DNA of 64,000 nt from Myxococcota bacterium (GCA_963169045.1 CAUJDF010000029.1:1-64000); one strand, 5' to 3'. Positions 48,490-60,095 are shown, counted from the first letter of the stretch. A program made the numbers and translations. Notes: generated by a model not told the origin, from the sequence alone.

Positions 48490-49823
48490 TCGCGCTCTCC
48501 TTCCCGCGGGGCGGAGGCCCCGACCGGCGAGCCGCCCGCCAGCAGACGGTCGAGATCGGCGCGCGCGAGCCAGTACTCGCGCAGCGCGAAGGCGTGCCGC
48601 ACGCCCGCCTCCGCGACGGCCCGGCGCGCGCGCAGCAGCTCGAAGATGCCGAGGTTCATCGCGTTGAACTGCAGGACGCTCTGCTCGAGGATGCGCTGCC
48701 GCAGGGGCACGACGACGCGGGCGAACCGGACCGCGCGCGCCCGCGCCGCGCGCAGCCGCGCCGCGGCCTGCCGGGCGGCGCTGCGCACGTCGAGCGCGCC
48801 GGCCTGCAGGCGCAGCCCGGCCTCGCGCTGACGCGCCTCGGCGAGGGCGACCCCCCGGTCGAAGAACGGCAGGCCGAGGGACAGCGCCGGGCCCACCGCC
48901 CACGCGCCGTCGGCCTCCCGCTCCGCCGACGCCCCGAGCGCCAGCCGCGGCACCCGGCCCGCGATGCGCGCGTGCGTCGCGCCCGCGTCGGCCTCCGCCT
49001 CCTCCCGGCGCAGCGCCGCGAGCGCCAGGCTGCGCTCGACGGCGCGGCCCTCCGCAGCCTCGAGATCGACGCCGTCGTCCGCCGGCACCTCGAGCAGCGG
49101 CTCCGCGGGCTGCCACTCGGCGCCCGACAGGCCGAGCAGGCGCTCGAGCCGCGCGCGGCCCAGGCCCAGCGCGGCCTCCGCCGCCACCAGCGCCAGCCGG
49201 GCCTCCTCGACCTCCGCCTGCTCGAGATCCACCTCGAGCGCCGTGACGTTGCCCGCCGCATACAGCCGTCGCGCCACGTCGAGCGCGGCGCTCGTCACCT
49301 CGAGGGCGGTGCGGCGCAGCTCGACCACGCGCAGGTCCGCCTGGACGGCGGCATAGGCGGCGCGCGCGGCGCCCGCCCGGTCGACGGCGGCCTCCACCGC
49401 GCGCAGCCGGGCCGCGTCGAGGCGTGCCGTCGCCGCGCGCCGCGCCGAGGGCAGCGCGAGGAAGCCCGTCACGTCCTGCAGCAAGGCCAGCTCGAGCGAG
49501 GAGCCCTCGCCGTCGAGCGCGAAACGCAGCTCGGCGTCGATCTCCGGGTCGGGCGGCGCGCCGGCGCGGACCCACTCGCCGCGCGCGACCCCGAGCGCGG
49601 CGAGCGCCACCTCCGCGTCCGGGGCGTTCGCCAGCGCGAGGCGCACCGCCTCGTCGGGCGTGAGGCCGTCGGCGAGCAGCCGCGCGCGCTCGTCGTCCGC
49701 CGCGGCGACCGCGTCCGCGCCGATCCGGGCCGCGGTCTCCCGCCGCACGGCGTCCGCGAGCTCCCGCGCCGGCGGGGCGCCGCATCCGCACGCGAGGAAG
49801 AACGCCCAGAGCGTCCGGCGCAC
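48486..49823 (-). CDS. Outer-membrane-factor (TolC/CusC-like) lipoprotein
   Basis: A 445-residue protein. GTG at 49823 after GGAGGGC encodes MRRTLWAFFLACGCG; lipobox is FLAC. The first domain has DGLTPDEAVRLALANAP, the classic start of TolC-family repeats. Long helices follow with VELRRTALEVTSAALDVARR, YAAGNVTALEVDLEQAEVEE and a second repeat ending NAMNLGIFELLRARRAVAEA. Such proteins form trimeric outer-membrane channels. It overlaps the multicopper oxidase gene and likely serves metal export, but no inner-membrane RND or adaptor gene is next to it in this window. Confidence 0.9.
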   Translation of the reverse strand: MRRTLWAFFLACGCGAPPARELADAVRRETAARIGADAVAAADDERARLLADGLTPDEAVRLALANAPDAEVALAALGVARGEWVRAGAPPDPEIDAELRFALDGEGSSLELALLQDVTGFLALPSARRAATARLDAARLRAVEAAVDRAGAARAAYAAVQADLRVVELRRTALEVTSAALDVARRLYAAGNVTALEVDLEQAEVEEARLALVAAEAALGLGRARLERLLGLSGAEWQPAEPLLEVPADDGVDLEAAEGRAVERSLALAALRREEAEADAGATHARIAGRVPRLALGASAEREADGAWAVGPALSLGLPFFDRGVALAEARQREAGLRLQAGALDVRSAARQAAARLRAARARAVRFARVVVPLRQRILEQSVLQFNAMNLGIFELLRARRAVAEAGVRHAFALREYWLARADLDRLLAGGSPVGASAPREGERE

Positions 49824-49964
49824 GCCGCCCTCCACCGACCACGTCGCTCCCTGCTCTCGACGGTCCGCCACGCGCGCGGGTCGCGTCCGACGGTCACGGG
49901 GGCGACGATCGATTGGTGAAGAATTCCCGCGACGCCGCCCGCGGGTCCTGCATCGACGACCCAG

Positions 49965-51974
<2,010 letters not shown>

Positions 51975-51994
51975 CCGCGGTTACCCTCTGCCGC

Positions 51995-52696
51995 GTGAGA
52001 CGCGGCCTCGAACACGCCCGGACCCGCCACGTCGCCGTCGCCCGCGGCGAGACGGTCGCGCCGTTCGGCGACGGCTTCATCGTGCGCGACGCGCGCGGCT
52101 TCGCGCCGTGCCCGTGGGCCTTCGACCTCGCGCGGTTCGCGCCGGCGCGGCCCGGCGACCGCGTCCTCGACCTCGGCTGCGGCGGCGGCGCGCTCCTGCT
52201 GGCGCTGGCGCAGGTCCACCCCGAGGCGCGGCTGCGGCTCGGCGTCGAGCTCGACGCGCGCGCCGCGGACCAGGCCGCCCGCAACGCGCGGCTGAACGAC
52301 GCGCGCTACGCCGTCGTCGTCGGCGACGTGCGCGCCCTGCCGGTGCCGCCGCGCGCCTTCGACCTCGTCGTCTCGAACCCGCCATTCTACCCCGCGGGGT
52401 GGGGCCGCCAGAGCGGTGACGCGCGCGTGGCCGGCGCGACGCACGCCCTCGCCGGCGACGTGGCCGACTTCGCGCGCGCCGCCGCCCACGCGCTCGCGCC
52501 CCACGGCCGCGCCGTCTTCGTCTTCGACGCCGGCCACCTGACCGCGCTGCTGCTCGCGCTCGACGCGGCGGGCCTCGTCACGCGCGCGCTGCGCTTCCTC
52601 GACGACGACCGCGGCGTGCCGGCGCGCGTGCTCGCCCTCGCCGGCGGGGACGGCGGCGGCCTCGCCGTCGATCGCCGCCCGTTCGCCGGCCCTTGA
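51995..52696 (+). CDS. tRNA1(Val) adenine-N6-methyltransferase-like enzyme (TrmN6 family)
   Basis: A 233-residue class I methyltransferase. SAM motif I is RVLDLGCGGGALLLALA; the catalytic motif IV is VVSNPPFYP, typical of N6-adenine methylation of RNA. The arrangement (~50 N-terminal residues, then the fold) fits the TrmN6/YfiC group; other NPPF methyltransferases such as RsmC are also possible. Start is uncertain: GTG at 51995 gives MRRGLEHARTRHVAV; no ribosome site is seen and it starts 20 bases after the kinase stop, so it may be read through from it. Confidence 0.83.
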   Translation: MRRGLEHARTRHVAVARGETVAPFGDGFIVRDARGFAPCPWAFDLARFAPARPGDRVLDLGCGGGALLLALAQVHPEARLRLGVELDARAADQAARNARLNDARYAVVVGDVRALPVPPRAFDLVVSNPPFYPAGWGRQSGDARVAGATHALAGDVADFARAAAHALAPHGRAVFVFDAGHLTALLLALDAAGLVTRALRFLDDDRGVPARVLALAGGDGGGLAVDRRPFAGP

Positions 52697-52784
52697 AACC
52701 GGCGGCGTCTCCCGAGCGTCTCAACGGCCCGCCCCCGCGGCACGGTGCCGCGACGGCGGCTCCACGTCACCCGTCGAGGTTCCC

Positions 52785-53261
52785 ATGACCATCCAGGTCG
52801 GACAGAAGCTGCCCGCCATCGAGCTCCACGAAGGTTCCCCCGCGTCGAAGGTCGACATCGCGCAGCTCTTCGCCGGCAAGCGGGGCGTCCTGTTCGCCGT
52901 GCCCGGCGCCTTCACCCCCGGCTGCTCGAAGACGCACCTGCCCGGATACGTGAACGATTACGAGAAGATGCGAGCGAAGGGCGTCGACGAGATCGTTTGC
53001 GTCGCGGTGAACGACGCCTTCGTGATGGGCGCGTGGGGCGAGGCGCAGGGCGCGACGGGCAAGGTCCGCATGCTCGCCGATCCGCAGGCGGCCTTCACCA
53101 AGGCGCTCGGCCTCGACGTGCAGGCGCCCAACCTCGGCGGCACCCGCTCGAAGCGCTACTCGATGATCATCGAGGACGGCGTCGTGAAGGCGCTCAACGT
53201 CGAGCCCGACGGCTTCGGCCTGACCTGCAGCCTCTCGAACGCCCTGCTCGACACGCTCTGA
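52785..53261 (+). CDS. Atypical 2-Cys/Prx5-type peroxiredoxin
   Basis: A 158-residue thiol peroxidase, the normal family length. Active-site motif is PGAFTPGCSKTHLPGY with the peroxidatic Cys in GCS. C-terminal GLTCS supplies a likely resolving Cys. Other family phrases are VDEIVCVAVNDAFVMGAWG and KRYSMIIEDGVVK. It reduces hydrogen and organic peroxides with thiol donors. Ribosome site GAGG five bases before the ATG at 52785. Monocistronic with no obvious terminator. Confidence 0.95.
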   Translation: MTIQVGQKLPAIELHEGSPASKVDIAQLFAGKRGVLFAVPGAFTPGCSKTHLPGYVNDYEKMRAKGVDEIVCVAVNDAFVMGAWGEAQGATGKVRMLADPQAAFTKALGLDVQAPNLGGTRSKRYSMIIEDGVVKALNVEPDGFGLTCSLSNALLDTL

Positions 53262-53463
53262 TCGGGCGAGCCCGCGTCCGTCGCCTGAACCCGTCGCCTT
53301 CATCACTCCGCCTGCTGCGACCGGCGATCCTGGCCGCTGGCCGGCCCGCGGCGGATCCCTTCGAGCGCGTGAAAGACCCTCGGGTGTCATTGGCGGGGCC
53401 TTCTCCGCCGGTCGAAGCGCGGTGCCATGCCCCAGGGAGGCCCGCGTCGCGCGGCCGCCCCTT

Positions 53464-53703
53464 TCAGGCGGTGACGATCGGATCGGCGTCGGCGTCGGCG
53501 TCCTCGCGGGCCGGCAGACCCCGCTCGGCCGCCCGCCGGAGCTGTTCGGCGTCCAGCGTGGTGCGCAGACGGTTCACGCCGTCCTTCCACTCTTCGACGT
53601 CGAGGGCGTACAGCAGCGACTGCCCCGGCGCGATGACCCTCCTGTGCCTGCCCCATCCCTGTGTTGTGGCGCGACGATGTCTCGTCGCGCGTGGGCCCGT
53701 CAA
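53464..53703 (-). CDS. Possible small protein or gene remnant
   Basis: A 79-residue open frame in a 572-base gap. Its central part (SLLYALDVEEWKDGVNRLRT, LDAEQLRRAAERGLP) is helical and protein-like, ending in a run of Asp-Ala repeats (ADADADPIVTA). The opposite strand gives only Arg/Ser-rich shadow text. The first 20 residues are Arg-rich and less credible, so it might be the 3' remnant of a longer gene. No ribosome site and no family recognised. Confidence 0.35.
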   Translation of the reverse strand: MTGPRATRHRRATTQGWGRHRRVIAPGQSLLYALDVEEWKDGVNRLRTTLDAEQLRRAAERGLPAREDADADADPIVTA

Positions 53704-53833
53704 TCACACCGTCTCGAACCATCGCGACACACGTCGCCGCTGCGTCCGGTTGCGGGCGCGCCCCCTCGTGCGATCGAACATCGGAGCGACCCGCCCGCCG
53801 CCGCGCGTCTCCCATCGACGGAGGTGAAGGCCG

Positions 53834-54961
53834 ATGGGCAGCCGCGAGCTCGCGTCGGGCCCCTTCGCGTTCATTCCCGCGGGCGGCGGGCCGGTCGACC
53901 GGCTCGAGCACCGGCTCGGACTGCGGCGCGACGACGCGCGCGACCCGGCGCGGCAGGCGCTCGCGTTCATCGCGCTCACGTGGGTGCCGCTGCTCGTGCT
54001 CGGCGCCGCGCAGCGCTGGACGTCGGGCGCGTGGGATCCGCTGCTGAGTCGCTTCGAGGTCCACGTGCGGCCCCTCGTCGCCGCGCCCCTCCTCTTCGCC
54101 GCGTCGGCGATCATCGCGCAGCGCGCGCGGCTCGGCATCGAGTACCTGGCCGAGCACCGCATCCTCCCCGAGGCGCGCTGGGAGGACCTGCGCCGCCTGC
54201 GCGCCCGCGTGGAGCGCCTGCGCGACTCGGTCATCGCCGAGGGCGCCGTGGCCGCGCTCGCCCTGTCCACCTCGGTGGTCGCCGGGGCCACCGCCGAGGC
54301 CCTGCCCCTGCGGCTCTGGCACGAGCTCGTGAGCCTCCCGCTCATGCGCTATGTGACGCTGCGCATGCTCTGGCGCTGGCTGCTGTGGTGCTACTTCCTC
54401 TTTCGGCTGTCGCGGCTCGACCTGCGCCTGCTCGCGAGCCACCCGGACCGCGTGGGCGGCCTCGCGCCGCTGAGCGGGCCGTCGGCGTCGTTCGGGCTGG
54501 TCGTGATGGCCATGAGCGCCGCCGCGGCGGCGGGCTGGGCGACGCTCGTCCGCGGCACCGAGCTGCGCGCCGCGGACCTGCAGGACGAGGCGACGGCGAT
54601 GATCGCCCTCTCGACGTTGCTGGCGCTGCTGCCGCTGTTGTCGTTCGCGGGTCCGCTGCGCCGCCTCGCACGGCAGGGAACGCTGACCTTCGGCGGGCTC
54701 GCGGCCCGCTACTGCGGCGACTTCGAGCGGAAGTGGGCCGGCGCCCGCCGCGAGGACCTGCTCGGCACGCCCGACCTGCAGTCGCTCGCCGATCTCGGCG
54801 GCAGCTACGAGGTCGTCGCCGGCCTGCGGCCCCTCCCGATCACGGGCCGCCTCGTCGTCCGGCTCGTCGCCGCCGGGATGCTGCCGCTCGTGCCCCTGCT
54901 CCTGACGGAGGTGCCGCTCACCGTCCTGCTGCAGCGCATCGCCAAGGCGGCGCTGACGTGA
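53834..54961 (+). CDS. Integral membrane protein, about seven helices, unknown function
   Basis: A 375-residue protein with clear hydrophobic helices, among them ALAFIALTWVPLLVLGAA, PLVAAPLLFAASAIIA, GAVAALALSTSVVAGAT, SFGLVVMAMSAAAAAGWATL, MIALSTLLALLPLLSFAG and LVAAGMLPLVPLLLTEV. No transporter or enzyme motif is visible. It contains charged inter-helix loops such as EHRILPEARWEDLRRLRARV. GGAGGTGAAGGCCG precedes the ATG. Adjacent to and convergent with the next membrane protein. Confidence 0.85.
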   Translation: MGSRELASGPFAFIPAGGGPVDRLEHRLGLRRDDARDPARQALAFIALTWVPLLVLGAAQRWTSGAWDPLLSRFEVHVRPLVAAPLLFAASAIIAQRARLGIEYLAEHRILPEARWEDLRRLRARVERLRDSVIAEGAVAALALSTSVVAGATAEALPLRLWHELVSLPLMRYVTLRMLWRWLLWCYFLFRLSRLDLRLLASHPDRVGGLAPLSGPSASFGLVVMAMSAAAAAGWATLVRGTELRAADLQDEATAMIALSTLLALLPLLSFAGPLRRLARQGTLTFGGLAARYCGDFERKWAGARREDLLGTPDLQSLADLGGSYEVVAGLRPLPITGRLVVRLVAAGMLPLVPLLLTEVPLTVLLQRIAKAALT

Positions 54962-54965
54962 CCCG

Positions 54966-56495
54966 TCAGCGGGCGCCTTCGGCCGCCGCGAGCGACGCCT
55001 CGTTGGCCTTCAGCGTCGGCAGCAGGCTCTCGAATCCCGCACGCTCCGCCTGCTGGCGCGCCAGCTCCAGCCACGCGCGGGCCTCGTCCACGCGACCGGT
55101 GCGCGCGCACACGATCGCGCCGGCGTTGAGCAGGACGGGATCCTGCCAGGCCGCCTCGGCCTGCAGCAGCCCGAGCAGCGACTGCTCCATGCCGAGCGCC
55201 AGGTACGGTCGCACGAGCACTCGTCGCGCCAACATGCGCGCGATGCCCCCGGCGCCGCGCTCCGCTTCGCGGGAGCCGGCGAGCACCCGCAGGGCGAGCC
55301 GGATGGCCCGCGCCTGATCGCCGGCGCCGCGCTCCGCCTCCGCCGCCACCGCGAGACGCAGCCAGAGCAGCCCCGGGAGCGATGCCCCGGCGGGAGGGTC
55401 CCACGCGCCGAGAGCGTTGGCCCGGCCGTCGCGCGCGAAGAGCGTCCATGCCTCCAGCGCCTCTGCCATCGAGCGGTCGTGAAGCCGGACGTCCAGCACC
55501 GCCGCCCGCCGCGCCAGGGCCTCGAGCGCCGCCCACGCCCCGGCGCGCTCGAGCCCCATCACCAACCACGTGAAGGTCTCGCGCTCCATCAGGCCGCGGA
55601 CCTCCTCGTCGCGGATGTGGTCCAGGGCGCGCGCGAGGGCCGCCGGCGCGTGGGGGTCGCCCCAAGCGATCAGCATGAGGAGGCGCACGATGACGGACTT
55701 CGCCGGCCGCCCGGCGAGCCGGAACCCCGCCTCACGCGCCCGATCGGTCATCCCGCCCGCCGTGCGCCGCAGCTCCTCCCCATACTCGCCGGTCCACTCG
55801 CGCTCCCGTTCCGCGATCTCTTCCAGGAACCACGTGTCCTGAGCGTCCGGTTCGGCGGGAAGGGTTCGCAGCAGGTCGTCGAGCGAGCGAAGGAACTCGG
55901 TGTATTCGCGCGTGGGCGTCACGGGCGCTTCGGCCAGCACGGCGCCGTCGGCCTGGACGCGGCCGAGGTCGAGGTCGTCGCCGCGGAGCGGCACGTGCTT
56001 CCAGAGCAGACGGGCCTGGGAGGTCCCGAGCGGGAGCAGGTCGCGCAACGGCGCGCGCTCGTCCCCGAGCGCCAGCGTCACCTCGCCGACCTTCACCGTC
56101 CTCGCCCGGTCGGCGAGTCGCTCGATGAGCCTCGCGAGCGCCGGGCCGAGGACCAGCAGCCCGACGACCACCGCGATCGCCGCGCCCGAGCGGAGGACGT
56201 CGGCGAGGAGCTGGAGGAGGCCGTGCAGCGCGACGACGAACGGATTGGACCAGGCCTGTGTCGCCGCGGCGATCAGGCTCGCGATGCCGAGCCAGGCGAG
56301 GAACAGCAACAGCATCGGCGCCGGACGGCGCAACCCGACCCAGCAGTTCCGCCACGTCGCCAGCCAGAGGACGGCGAGGAGCGCGCCGCCCGACCACAGC
56401 CAGACCGCGGCTGTCACTTCCCAGAATCCCCACGCTTCCACGGCGCTGGTGCCCACCCCGTCCCATGCTGATTCGTGATGCGCCGCGAGTCTCAC
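54966..56495 (-). CDS. Membrane protein with C-terminal TPR-like domain
   Basis: A 509-residue protein. Three hydrophobic stretches occur within the first ~130 residues (WSGGALLAVLWLAT, MLLLFLAWLGIASLIAAA, AIAVVVGLLVLGPALARL). A large helical domain follows with TPR-like pairs such as AWAALEALARRAAVLDVRL and ARTGRVDEARAWLELARQQA. GTG start at 56495 is the first in frame; no convincing ribosome site is visible. Convergent with the seven-helix protein (stop four bases apart). Function unknown; no domain recognised besides the TPR-like repeats. Confidence 0.78.
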   Translation of the reverse strand: MRLAAHHESAWDGVGTSAVEAWGFWEVTAAVWLWSGGALLAVLWLATWRNCWVGLRRPAPMLLLFLAWLGIASLIAAATQAWSNPFVVALHGLLQLLADVLRSGAAIAVVVGLLVLGPALARLIERLADRARTVKVGEVTLALGDERAPLRDLLPLGTSQARLLWKHVPLRGDDLDLGRVQADGAVLAEAPVTPTREYTEFLRSLDDLLRTLPAEPDAQDTWFLEEIAEREREWTGEYGEELRRTAGGMTDRAREAGFRLAGRPAKSVIVRLLMLIAWGDPHAPAALARALDHIRDEEVRGLMERETFTWLVMGLERAGAWAALEALARRAAVLDVRLHDRSMAEALEAWTLFARDGRANALGAWDPPAGASLPGLLWLRLAVAAEAERGAGDQARAIRLALRVLAGSREAERGAGGIARMLARRVLVRPYLALGMEQSLLGLLQAEAAWQDPVLLNAGAIVCARTGRVDEARAWLELARQQAERAGFESLLPTLKANEASLAAAEGAR

Positions 56496-56820
56496 CGGCA
56501 GGAGAGCGTGTCGTCAACTCGCCCGAAGCGCGGTGGCACCGCGTCACCCACCGACGGTCGAGCGCATGGCCAGCGAGAGAGCGACGGCGGGGCCACCAGG
56601 AGGCGCAGCAGGTGCGTGCCCCTTCGCCGGGGGCAGGCGACCGGCGTCACCGGAGCGGTCGACCCGCCTCGCGACGCGACCGACCCCCCTCGCGACGCAG
56701 CGGAACCCTCTTTCCCGGCGTCGAAGCGCGGGAAGCACCTCGGGCCGAGATCGCCGCGAAGCGCCCCGTGCCCGTGGATGCCTTCGTAATCGTTGATGAA
56801 ATTTCTGCAGCGCCCCGCGC

Positions 56821-57054
56821 CATCGCGACGATGGGACGCATGCCGCCCAGCGCCGCCCCGATGCCGGCGCCGACGAACGCCGTCTCCGAGAGCGGCGTAT
56901 CGCGCACGCGCTCCGGCCCGAACTCTTCGAGGAGCCCCCTGCCGACGACGTAGGCGCCGCCGTAGCGGCCCAGGTCCTCGCCCATCAGGAACACGCGCTC
57001 GTCGCGGCGCAGCGCGAAACGAGGCGCCCGGTTCGTACCCCCTCCGGCGCCCAT
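56821..57054 (-). pseudogene. Remnant of pyruvate dehydrogenase E1-beta gene
   Basis: About 78 residues match the N-terminal part of E1-beta (transketolase-like, pyrimidine-binding): [39 protein letters not shown] and [19 protein letters not shown]. After about 56821 similarity ends and the frame continues as unrelated residues. The remaining ~250 residues, with the rest of the active site, are missing. No alpha subunit is next to it. Probably a fragment left by the rearrangement that put the restriction-modification genes here. Confidence 0.8.
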
Positions 57055-57168
57055 TCGGAATGCACGACGACGCCTTCTCGGGCCGACCGTGACGCTGAAG
57101 GCCGCGTCCGACCCGAGCTCTGGTCAACGCGAGCGGGCTGTGCTTCCATTCGCCCGGTCATCGAGGGC

Positions 57169-58998
57169 GTGGAGCGTCGCGTGTCCCGGGGCATCGACAG
57201 TGTGGAGGGCAGTGAGCAGCTCAGGCTGTTCGCCGAGTCGCCCGACCCCGAGGCAGGGCGGCGCCTGCTCCTTCGGCTGTCGGCGGCGAGCCGTGGCCAC
57301 GTCGACGAGCTGGCGTGGGCGCGGGCGGTCTGTGCCGCGACGATCGAGGGCTATTGGGGCGCCATGCGGCGACGCCACGCGTCCGTATGGGATCTCGTCG
57401 CGTTCGAGAGCGCCCGCGACGTGGTCCTCGGAGCCGAGCTCACCGAGGCGGCGCACGACCTCGGACGCGCGTCGGCCGGTCTGCCGGTCGTGGAAGCGGC
57501 CGACCTGCTGGGGACGCTCTACGCGGCGCTCCTGCCCGAAGACCACCGCGCTCGCCACGGCGTCTACTTCACCCCGCCCGCGCTCGTCGCACGCCTCCTC
57601 GACCAGGCGGAGTCCGCAGGTCTCGACTGGCGCACCGCCCGCGTCCTCGATCCCGCGTGCGGAGCCGGCATGTTCCTCGTCGCCGCCGCCGCACGGATGC
57701 TCGACGTCCTCGCGGAGGCCGAACCCGCCATCGCGGTGCAGAACGTCGCCGCCCGCCTCCAGGGATGGGACCTCGATCCGTTCTCGGCCTGGCTCTCTCA
57801 GGTCTTCCTCGAGTCCATCCTGGTGACCCGAGCCGGAGCCTCGGCGCGGCGACCGCAGCAGATGGCATCGCAGCGCGACAGCCTCGAGCCCATCACCGCA
57901 GGTGGGTTCGATCTGGTCGTGGGCAATCCGCCTTACGGACGCTGCCGTCTCGAGCCGGATCGTCGCAGCTACTTCCGACGTGGACTGTACGGACACGCCA
58001 ATCTCTATGGCCTCTTCATGGATCAGGCGATCCGACTGACTCGCCCCGGCGCATTGGTGTCGCTCCTGACGCCCGCGAGCTTCCTCGGTGGGGAGTACTT
58101 CAAGAGCCTGCGTGCGCTGTTGTCCCGTGAAGCCCCTCCCGTGCAGATCGATTTCGTCGATGCGCGACGCGAAGTGTTCGACGGCGTCCTCCAGGAGACC
58201 GTCCTGGCGACCTATCACCGGCGGTCTGCCCGTGCGACCGAGGGGGGCATGACCTGCCGCGTCCGGTACATCAGTCGCGCCCGATCGAGTGCCGTCCAAG
58301 TGGAGCTCGGGGGCGACTTCGTGCTGCCGGTCGACTCCCAGGATCCGTGGCTGCTGCCTCGAACGGCCGTGGACGCCGAGTTCGCTGCTCGCCTCGGCGA
58401 CCTGCCGGGTCGACTCCGCGACTGGGGATACAGTGTGAGCACCGGCCCCCTGGTGTGGAACCGGCACAAGCATCAGCTCCGTGACGAACCCGGGCCCGGA
58501 TGCATTCCACTGGTGTGGGCCGAGTGCATCGGCTCGGATGGGACGTTCACTCTCCGTTGCGAGAAGCGAAATCACCGGCCGTTCATTCACCTCGGTCCGA
58601 GCGATGGCTGGCTCCGCGTCGACAAGTCCTGTGTGTTGCTTCAGCGGACGACCGCCCGTGAGCAATCTCGACGCCTCGTCGCAGCGGAGATGCCGGGGGC
58701 GCTCATCGCGGAGCACGGCGGGGTGAGCGTCGAAAACCACGTGAACATGCTGCTTCCCCAGCAGGCGTCGCCCCTCGTCGCACCAGCGGTTCTCGCCGCC
58801 TTCCTCAACACGCAGGCGGCTGATCGCGCCTTCCGCTGCCTGAGCGGGAGCGTCGCCGTTTCAGCCTACGAGCTCGAGGCCATGCCCTTGCCGAGCCCGG
58901 AGGCGCTCTCCACGTTCCGACAGCTCGTCGAGCAAGGGGCGCCGAGGCTGGACCTCGAGCGTGAAGCGGCGCGTGTCTACGAGAGTCCGCCGAGATGA
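57169..58998 (+). CDS. Type II N6-adenine DNA methyltransferase (M.PstI-like)
   Basis: A 609-residue modification enzyme of a two-gene restriction-modification system. SAM motif I is VLDPACGAGMFLV (161-167 core) and the catalytic motif is GNPPY (253-256), in gamma-class order (motif I before NPPY). GVYFTPPALV precedes motif I, as in Eco57I/M.PstI-type enzymes. The C-terminal half is the target-recognition part, with HKHQLRDEPGPGCIP and NHVNMLLPQ. GTG at 57169 or at 57181 (GGAG six bases before it) may be the start. Its stop overlaps the nuclease start (ATGA). Adenine methylation is inference from the NPPY motif. Confidence 0.93.
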   Translation: MERRVSRGIDSVEGSEQLRLFAESPDPEAGRRLLLRLSAASRGHVDELAWARAVCAATIEGYWGAMRRRHASVWDLVAFESARDVVLGAELTEAAHDLGRASAGLPVVEAADLLGTLYAALLPEDHRARHGVYFTPPALVARLLDQAESAGLDWRTARVLDPACGAGMFLVAAAARMLDVLAEAEPAIAVQNVAARLQGWDLDPFSAWLSQVFLESILVTRAGASARRPQQMASQRDSLEPITAGGFDLVVGNPPYGRCRLEPDRRSYFRRGLYGHANLYGLFMDQAIRLTRPGALVSLLTPASFLGGEYFKSLRALLSREAPPVQIDFVDARREVFDGVLQETVLATYHRRSARATEGGMTCRVRYISRARSSAVQVELGGDFVLPVDSQDPWLLPRTAVDAEFAARLGDLPGRLRDWGYSVSTGPLVWNRHKHQLRDEPGPGCIPLVWAECIGSDGTFTLRCEKRNHRPFIHLGPSDGWLRVDKSCVLLQRTTAREQSRRLVAAEMPGALIAEHGGVSVENHVNMLLPQQASPLVAPAVLAAFLNTQAADRAFRCLSGSVAVSAYELEAMPLPSPEALSTFRQLVEQGAPRLDLEREAARVYESPPR

Positions 58999-60095
58999 GC
59001 TTCCCAACGCTCCTGGATCGCGAGTCGATCCGCGATCGCCTGGCCGCGATCTTCCCCGAGGGTACGCCCGAACGTGAGAAGTGCGTGCGCGATGCGGCCG
59101 CAGCCACCATCTACGCCGCGCTGTACGTCGGAGCCGTGGCGGGCGCCGACCGCTGGCTGGGTCCGGCGCACGTCTACCGTATGACCGAGGAGCGCGCCCG
59201 CACGCTCGTCGACGACGCGGCTCGCGACGCATACCGCCGGCGCCCGAAGCTCGTCGGGAAGGGCCGCTGGTACGAAGACAACAGTCGCGAGCAGATTCGG
59301 GACGAGGTCTTACGACAGGGGCTGATCCTGAACAACGCGGTCGTCTTGCGCCCGAACGTCGCGACCACCTCGGGCCTGCCGCGATACGCGCTCGATGCGG
59401 GCTTCGCCGCGCTCTTCGGTTCGGACCTGAGCTCACCCGCCTTCGAGGCGGCGGCCGAGACGTGGCGTGACGGCCATCTCTCGCCTGCGGCCCTCGCCCG
59501 CCTTCACGTCGTCCGCTTGGGCGCAGCAGCGACCGGAGAAGGCGTCCTCGTCGCCTTTCCGAACGGCGAGACACGACGCATGGCGGCCGGCCCGAGCTCG
59601 ACCATCTCGCGCGCGGTGATCGAGGAGTTCGCACCGCGGTTCCTCGCCGATCCGGTCGTGCTCTGGCTCAGCGAGAGCGGCGCGAAGGTCGTGCAGCGCG
59701 ACGATGGGCTGGCGGCCGCCCTGAACCTGCGAATCGAGGCCGATCGCAACCTTCCGGACATCATTCTCGTGGACCGCGGCGAGACGGCGGCGGACTTCCT
59801 TCTGGTCTTCGTCGAAGTGGTCGCGAGCGACGGGCCGGTGACGCCCCAGCGAGTCGAAGCCCTGCTGGAGATCGCAACGAGCGGCGGATACTCGGCCGAC
59901 CAGCTCGCCTTCGTCACCGCGTTCCTCGATCGATCCCGCGCGGAGTTCAAGAGGGCGATTGCTTCCATCGCGTGGCGGACGTTCATCTGGTTTGCATCCG
60001 AACCCGACAACGTCATCGTGCTGCACGACGGGAAGCAGCAGGCGGCGACGCTCGGCGAGCTGCTGGCGCGGGCTGGTCGCCGAAGTTCACGATAG
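58995..60095 (+). CDS. BsuBI/PstI-family type II restriction endonuclease
   Basis: A 366-residue nuclease. The C-terminal catalytic region has the family signatures LPDIILVDRGE (Asp255), LVFVEVVASDGPVTPQR (Glu274) and IASIAWRTFIWFASEPDN. The N-terminal ~200 residues (ECVRDAAAATIYAALYVGA-like and HVYRMTEERARTLVDD) fit the family's helical domain. The family cuts CTGCAG, so that site is predicted but unproven. ATG overlaps the methyltransferase stop by four bases, so methyltransferase is made first. No controller protein is visible. Confidence 0.92.
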   Translation: MSFPTLLDRESIRDRLAAIFPEGTPEREKCVRDAAAATIYAALYVGAVAGADRWLGPAHVYRMTEERARTLVDDAARDAYRRRPKLVGKGRWYEDNSREQIRDEVLRQGLILNNAVVLRPNVATTSGLPRYALDAGFAALFGSDLSSPAFEAAAETWRDGHLSPAALARLHVVRLGAAATGEGVLVAFPNGETRRMAAGPSSTISRAVIEEFAPRFLADPVVLWLSESGAKVVQRDDGLAAALNLRIEADRNLPDIILVDRGETAADFLLVFVEVVASDGPVTPQRVEALLEIATSGGYSADQLAFVTAFLDRSRAEFKRAIASIAWRTFIWFASEPDNVIVLHDGKQQAATLGELLARAGRRSSR

